A DNA stretch of 51,342 nt from Pelargonium cotyledonis (taxonomy: Eukaryota; Streptophyta; Magnoliopsida; Geraniales; Geraniaceae), in NCBI GenBank assembly GCA_036897625.1, contig JAYMTA010000051.1, positions 1 through 51,342 on the forward strand, read 5' to 3'. Both the position numbers and the translations under genes were made by a program. A model generated the notes under the pieces. That model saw nothing but the letters and a program-made list of their open reading frames with translations. It had not been told where the DNA came from and made no database searches. This document shows, one piece after another, positions 46,531-51,342 of the stretch (position 1 is its first letter; each line of letters begins with the position of its first letter).

Positions 46531-46858
46531 ATTTATATGTGGGGTATAAAAAATAATCATACAATTTTATCAATTAAATAGGATCTAAGTGAATTACATA
46601 CTAACGTTCATATTTTAAAAAAGTATACGAAACACATACTCTTTTCATCTAAACTAATGACAATAGAGCGGTTGTAGCCAACATTTTTCGGACCGATGGT
46701 TTAACCAAATTGGTCTAATTTGATGGCCTACAAACCTAATATTATCTATTAATAGTTTTAAGGGGAAAAATTGACATAGTACTGCATAAATAGTTTATCT
46801 TATTCGATTAATTCAACTCATATATTAAATATTACAAAAGAAGAAAAAGAATAAGATT

Positions 46859-47008
46859 TTAACATACGCGATACATAGTATATGTAGTTCGACGAGGAGG
46901 TGGAGCGCAAATAAACACGAGTACAATAGCTATGAGCATGGCCATGAGCAATCCCGAGAAACCCAAACCACTACCATCGTCCATTTCCGAGCAACAAAAC
47001 TTTCCCAT
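46859..47008 (-). CDS. Possible small single-span membrane protein
   Basis: A 49-residue minus-strand ORF begins MGKFCCSEMDDGSGLGF, continues with one hydrophobic span (LLMAMLIAIVLVFICA, about 20-35) and ends in the basic tail PPPRRTTYTMYRVC. Local base composition is more balanced than the AT-rich surroundings, and the layout (short acidic-polar head, one span, PPPRR tail) is not what random frames give. A plus-strand ORF of 66 codons overlaps it but is less protein-like. I do not recognise the family. A cysteine pair lies near the N terminus. It could be a microprotein or chance. Confidence 0.4.
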   Translation of the reverse strand: MGKFCCSEMDDGSGLGFSGLLMAMLIAIVLVFICAPPPRRTTYTMYRVC

Positions 47009-47139
47009 ATTCAATACACGATCTCTCGAGAGATCAGTTTTGAACTTTTCGAATCTTCAAGTTTGGAGATATGGTAGTTCCTTTTCCTCTATCAAGAAAC
47101 CAAAATGGATGGAAATGAGATATTTGATATGACCTATGT

Positions 47140-48200
47140 TTCATGGAACTTGGTATGTCCTCATATACTAATATATGTATTTAAAGTCAAGTCTTCAGAG
47201 ACAAAATTAAGGTTGTTATGGGTGTAATATGAACATTTTTAATATTTAGTGTGGAATTTTTTTGATTTGATAAGATTGTGTGAATCTGTGACCACAACAA
47301 GCGTTGAATTTTAGTTCATGTGGTGTGGAATAATTTGTATTTAGAGACACCTAAATCAAATGGTTAGCATGAAAATGAAATAAATTTACAAGTCTAAGTC
47401 ATGGAGCGGAAGGTTCATAGCGATTTCAAGCAACACATTTCGGTTTCTATTTCGTGTACGTATATAGAAAAATTTAAGAGGTGTCTAAACGTTCGAAAAT
47501 GGATCCACTGTATCTCAAACAATCAATGTTGAACCCGATCCATTCAAAACTCAATCGGGCATATTTCATTATATCTTAAATTTACGAAAATGCGAGTTAA
47601 ATTTCAAATGTCCTCGAATTCGAATTCGGATTTAGATTGGAGCTTTATTCTCCTCTCGTAATCATAACAATTGTATTGAGATTTGAGAACATTTTCTATC
47701 CCAAGAGATGCACATTTCACAACAAAACTACATTATAGCCATTATACAAGCATCACACCATCATTCAAATTAACCTGAACCCGAAATTTTATTACTCGAG
47801 TAGAGCCAATTGCCAAAGCAGACGAATCCAGAATATAAATATTTCCCGGTAACAACGAAGATACACGAGCATAGTCTACAAATAGTATACAACAACTATA
47901 TTTTCCAGTAACAACAAAGATACATGAGTGTAAAGTTTAAAATTAGTATACATGGATATGGAGTCGGGAATGAACAAACTCATTCGATATGCATAGCAAC
48001 AAGAGATTCTCGTCTCTTTATTACTCGCTAACCGCTATTACATAGCTCAGCCACGCGTAAAATGAATCGCATTCAAGCTCTTGAGCGAGCAATGATGCAT
48101 ATATTCCCTATATACCCTTCCCACTTCAATTGGCATAAAATTGAATGTTAAAGCAAGTGGTGTGTGTATAGAGTATATACCTGTGCTTTGTCTAGGGCTC
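47140..48200. other. Intergenic DNA and TIR1/AFB 3' region
   Basis: A short near-repeat, CCCGGTAACAACGAAGATACA and CCAGTAACAACAAAGATACA (partly shown by their first 20 bases), occurs near 47845 and 47905. Nothing else is visible. Confidence 0.35.
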
Positions 48201-48214
48201 GGGAAATGAATCTC

Positions 48215-50133
48215 TCAAGAGAACCTCATGGCGGAGTCTTCCTCCATTGTCCAGACAAAATCGGGTGTGTCAAATCTCGGCCCTGCAATGCTTCTATAGA
48301 TATAGAGCTTCTCGACAGAGCAGCTTTCCGGCCTTGAATCCGGAGGTCCTCTCTCGTCGATAACTTCAACATTAAGCCTCGGCATCTTCTGACCTAGAAC
48401 CTTACACGCTCCATAACTCACCGAGCATGAAGACATCCAAAGGGATCGCATTGTCTCCAGCTTTCCAGCGTTGGCCAAAAGAGCTTTGTCCCCAAACGGA
48501 CAATCCCGAATCTCTAACTTCCGGAGACTTTCACACCCAGAGAGCACGTGGTGGAGCCCCAAATCACTCTCTCCGGCAAAGGCCACAGATAGCATCTCTA
48601 GCTTTTTAGCGTGAGTTCCAATATACTCGAATACGCGATCGGTGAGAAGGCCGGAGAGGGAGAGGCGCCGGAGATTCTTGCAGTGCTCAACGATGGCGCC
48701 AAAGCCTACGTCTAGCGGCTGATGGGTTATGTAATCAGGAGTTCGTGGCTCAATGATACAAAGACGGAAACGAGTAAAGTTCGGGCAGTTTCGGGCAATG
48801 GTAACTAATGCAGCGTTGGTCATTTGGCGACAAAAGTACAAAACCGATTGGAGCTTTGGACATCCTTCGGAAACGGATACAAGACCTCGTTCTGTTAGTG
48901 ATACATTAGCTTCCATCACAAATGGATCCGATGGAAACACCCTCAACTCTCTCAAATCCTTGCAAGACGCAGCAATAACTTCGAGGCCACTATCCTCTAT
49001 GTAATCCAGTACCTGATATCAAATTGTTTATTAGCACAAGAGCAAATCGCAACGTATAAAAATGTGAAAGAGACTCAAGTAAAAGCTAACTAATGATGTT
49101 TTGATCAGAAGGTATAATACTCATAGCTAGAGCTATCAATTCAAAATTTGGGTTTGGTTTCTATAGGATCAGGCTGAAGAGGTGTTAAAACGAACCTGGC
49201 CTGCAAGACTTTCAGGTAAGGGGTTTTACATATAAAATGTGTGGGTTTTCCTGACCCGAATGTCATTGTAAAAAGGTAAATTTGAGCCATGTACTTCATG
49301 GATACCATCGAATGCATATGCTTAAACAACTAGTTTAGGTAATGTATTTCATACTGGGACTCTAGGATCGACGATCAACTTGTGTCTCGATCACAAAATA
49401 TTAATACTTGTAGTAAAAAGGTAAATTAGATCCATAAACTTCACCGATGTCACAGTTCTTTTCATCACTTCATGGTAGTTAAATACAAATACTTGTGCTA
49501 TTTTCGAAAAACATTTCCAACTTGTGGCTAAGTAGAAGCTACATCTATAAAGCAAGAGCACAATGACTGTGATTTGCAATATTGTTATTGAATAATATCT
49601 CAAACACACAATGGTGATGGTGATAGATTGTAAAACATACCCACAGGCGCTGTAAATTATGGCACTGGCTAACAAGCTCGATAAGCTCGGGACTTTGGAT
49701 GGTAGCGTAACTCAGATTCAATGACGTCATCCCAGAGCACAAAGGATAAATAGCTGGAAGATAAGCCGGGACCGCATCCCAAAACCCAGAGAAACTCTTC
49801 AGTTCTTTGCAACCCGAAAATGCACCCACCAGATTTGAGAGAACATCTTGTCGAAGTTCAGCTGAATAAGCACCCGTGCCTAACTCAGCAAGTTGTGGTG
49901 CTCTGCGGAGTAGATTGGCTAGCTTGTCAAGTGGCACAGCACGGTTGAGCCGAAGAGTCTTCAAGTTTGGACACCTACCCACCAAGCGCTCCAATGCACT
50001 GAAACTCACCTCGGAACCCAAGCAGGCAATGTTGAGGGACACGAGTGATGTGTATGAATCGGGAAAATGGCTGAGCCAGTGCCCGCTAAGATCCTCCACT
50101 TCACTCTCCCGCAAGTCCAGTTCTCTCAGACTC
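48215..50133 (-). CDS. TIR1: TIR1/AFB auxin receptor, C-terminal part
   Basis: TIR1/AFB proteins are F-box LRR receptors that bind auxin together with Aux/IAA repressors and direct their ubiquitination in the nucleus. Two exons, 50133-49641 and 49012-48215, join at W/V (LQRLW/VLDYIED) and give the last 429 residues of a protein normally about 590 long. Segments include [69 protein letters not shown] and [18 protein letters not shown], very close to TIR1. The F-box exon is not present and should lie beyond the right edge, after an intron of at least 1.2 kb. The protein ends at AMRFS; Arabidopsis TIR1 continues nine residues past MRFS. Sequence is closer to TIR1/AFB1 than AFB4/5. Confidence 0.9.
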
Positions 50134-51342
50134 CTACATTAGCAAATTAGGGCACTCAGTAACAACGTCCAAAAAACTGTTACGCAAAACAGAAACAATT
50201 ACAAATCTACCCTTAAAATTAGGCTAATTAGCCCACCGTGATTGTCAATGATAACAATTACTATGCTCTAGTAACACAACTAATCAGGACATACAAAAAA
50301 AACGACCGAAAAGTGAATATCAGAGTTCAACCGTAAAATCAAATCAAGAATCATTTGAAATCTGCAGTAACAACTTCAATATGCTAAAAACCTGAAAAGA
50401 ACAATGCACTTTGCCATATTAAAGTTAAAGTTAGAAAAAGGAGAATATTTTTTTTTAGGGTAATAAAGAAAGCCAGTCCAAGAAGAAACCAACCTGAACC
50501 TGAAAACAACTTGTCACCACAAATGTCAACAACAAACAAACTAGCAAAAGAAAAGGGAACCAAAACAATCATGACTCGACTTTCCACATGAGCCACAAAC
50601 TTTGAAGTCCTCACAGATCTACATGTGAAAAATGTAAGATACAAAATCCACCATTTATGGAATCACCATAAGATATTTTAGGAATTATTCAGAACTAAGC
50701 AACAAAAACAATGTCACACAAAGGGAGGGTTTGAGTTCAAGATTCCATAAGAGGAAAGATCAGAATGCAACAACAAAAAAACAGAGTTCAAGTTCAATCA
50801 AAGTAACCTGAATGGCTTCTTAATGAGCAAAACAAACAAAAATGTAAATCTTTAGACATATTCATCATCATTACACACTCAACTAGCTGTAATAACTTGA
50901 ACTCTTTATATGTCAGTTTTTTCTCCTATTCATTAGTGAGTTTTGTGAGAGAAAAAAAAAATCACAATTTTTTTATTTTTTAATATTGATTACAAAATAC
51001 AAAACACGAACATGGTTACAAAATGTGTAGCTAATATTGGGAGAAAGATCTTTTCTAGTCCCTGAACTATATCGTTTATTCTACTGGGGTCCTTGAACTT
51101 CATTTTGTGCATTACCAGTACTGTTTCTTTCATTTTATTCCGCGAAGGTCCCTACCGTTAAGTCTAATAACATTTTCCGTTAATTATGCTAATGTGACAC
51201 TTTTTTGCAGCAAAAAAATTATTTTTAATGTTCAATTACTATTATACCCTCAACTTAAAAATTAACAATTACTATTTTACCCTTAACATTTTTTATATTA
51301 TTTATTTAATTATCATTGTTCAAGAACTTTGAAGATTCCGTC
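50134..51342 (-). other. TIR1/AFB first intron, running off the window
   Basis: No exon with an F-box is found here. From about 51045 there is a dispersed repeat with TAGTCCCTGAACT, GGGTCCTTGAACTT and CCGTTAATTATG, related to the one in an NHX intron at 26652-26830. The intron begins or its repeat continues past the edge. Confidence 0.5.

Noticed and set aside
46932-47132. 66-codon plus-strand ORF
   Set aside because: It overlaps the minus-strand microprotein candidate, which has a clearer membrane-protein layout; neither is proven.

Overview
The window is nuclear DNA of a flowering plant, most likely a eudicot. It is AT-rich, its genes have many short spliced exons with GT..AG junctions, and it carries plant-only families (YUCCA, NETWORKED, SWEET, TIR1/AFB, CASP-like, Tubby-F-box) and plant repeats (Stowaway-type and hAT-type MITEs, tRNA-derived SINEs). 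The species cannot be named from sequence alone. All exon models come from reading splice signals and family similarity by eye.

Layout, left to right. 0-2.6 kb: intergenic, with one clean hAT-type MITE. 2.6-4.8 kb: a leader exon and large first intron of an unrecognised gene. 4.4-16.5 kb: a direct tandem duplication of about 6.05 kb per copy. Each copy holds a minus-strand YUCCA flavin monooxygenase of the YUC10/YUC11 type and one exon of the unrecognised gene. The left YUCCA is intact (380 codons). The right one has lost its frame through 40 missing bases and has a stop codon. 17.9 kb: a small GPI-anchored arabinogalactan protein whose 3' end is repeated downstream. 20.3-23.3 kb: a NET3-type actin-binding protein (minus). 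25.0-32.1 kb: a 14-exon vacuolar NHX cation/proton antiporter (minus). 35.7-39.2 kb: a Tubby-like F-box protein (plus). 40.1-40.5 kb: a CASP-like fragment (minus). 42.0-43.9 kb: a six-exon SWEET sugar transporter (minus), with an inverted relic of its promoter and start codon at 46.1-46.5 kb. 46.9 kb: a possible 49-residue membrane microprotein. 48.2-50.1 kb: the last two exons of a TIR1/AFB auxin receptor whose first exon lies beyond the right edge.

Auxin is made by YUCCA and sensed by TIR1/AFB, but 40 kb separates them and nothing suggests a functional cluster. These look like unrelated neighbours.

The most unusual pattern is structural. Four unrelated genes (the unknown gene, NET3, NHX, Tubby-like) each have a leader region or first intron built from diverged direct tandem repeats. 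The repeats differ from gene to gene. In three of the four, each unit carries a splice-site-like sequence (acceptors in the unknown and Tubby-like genes, donors in NET3). The arabinogalactan locus, the last NHX intron, the SWEET promoter and the 6-kb block are further local duplications, so the window looks shaped by repeated short-range duplication.
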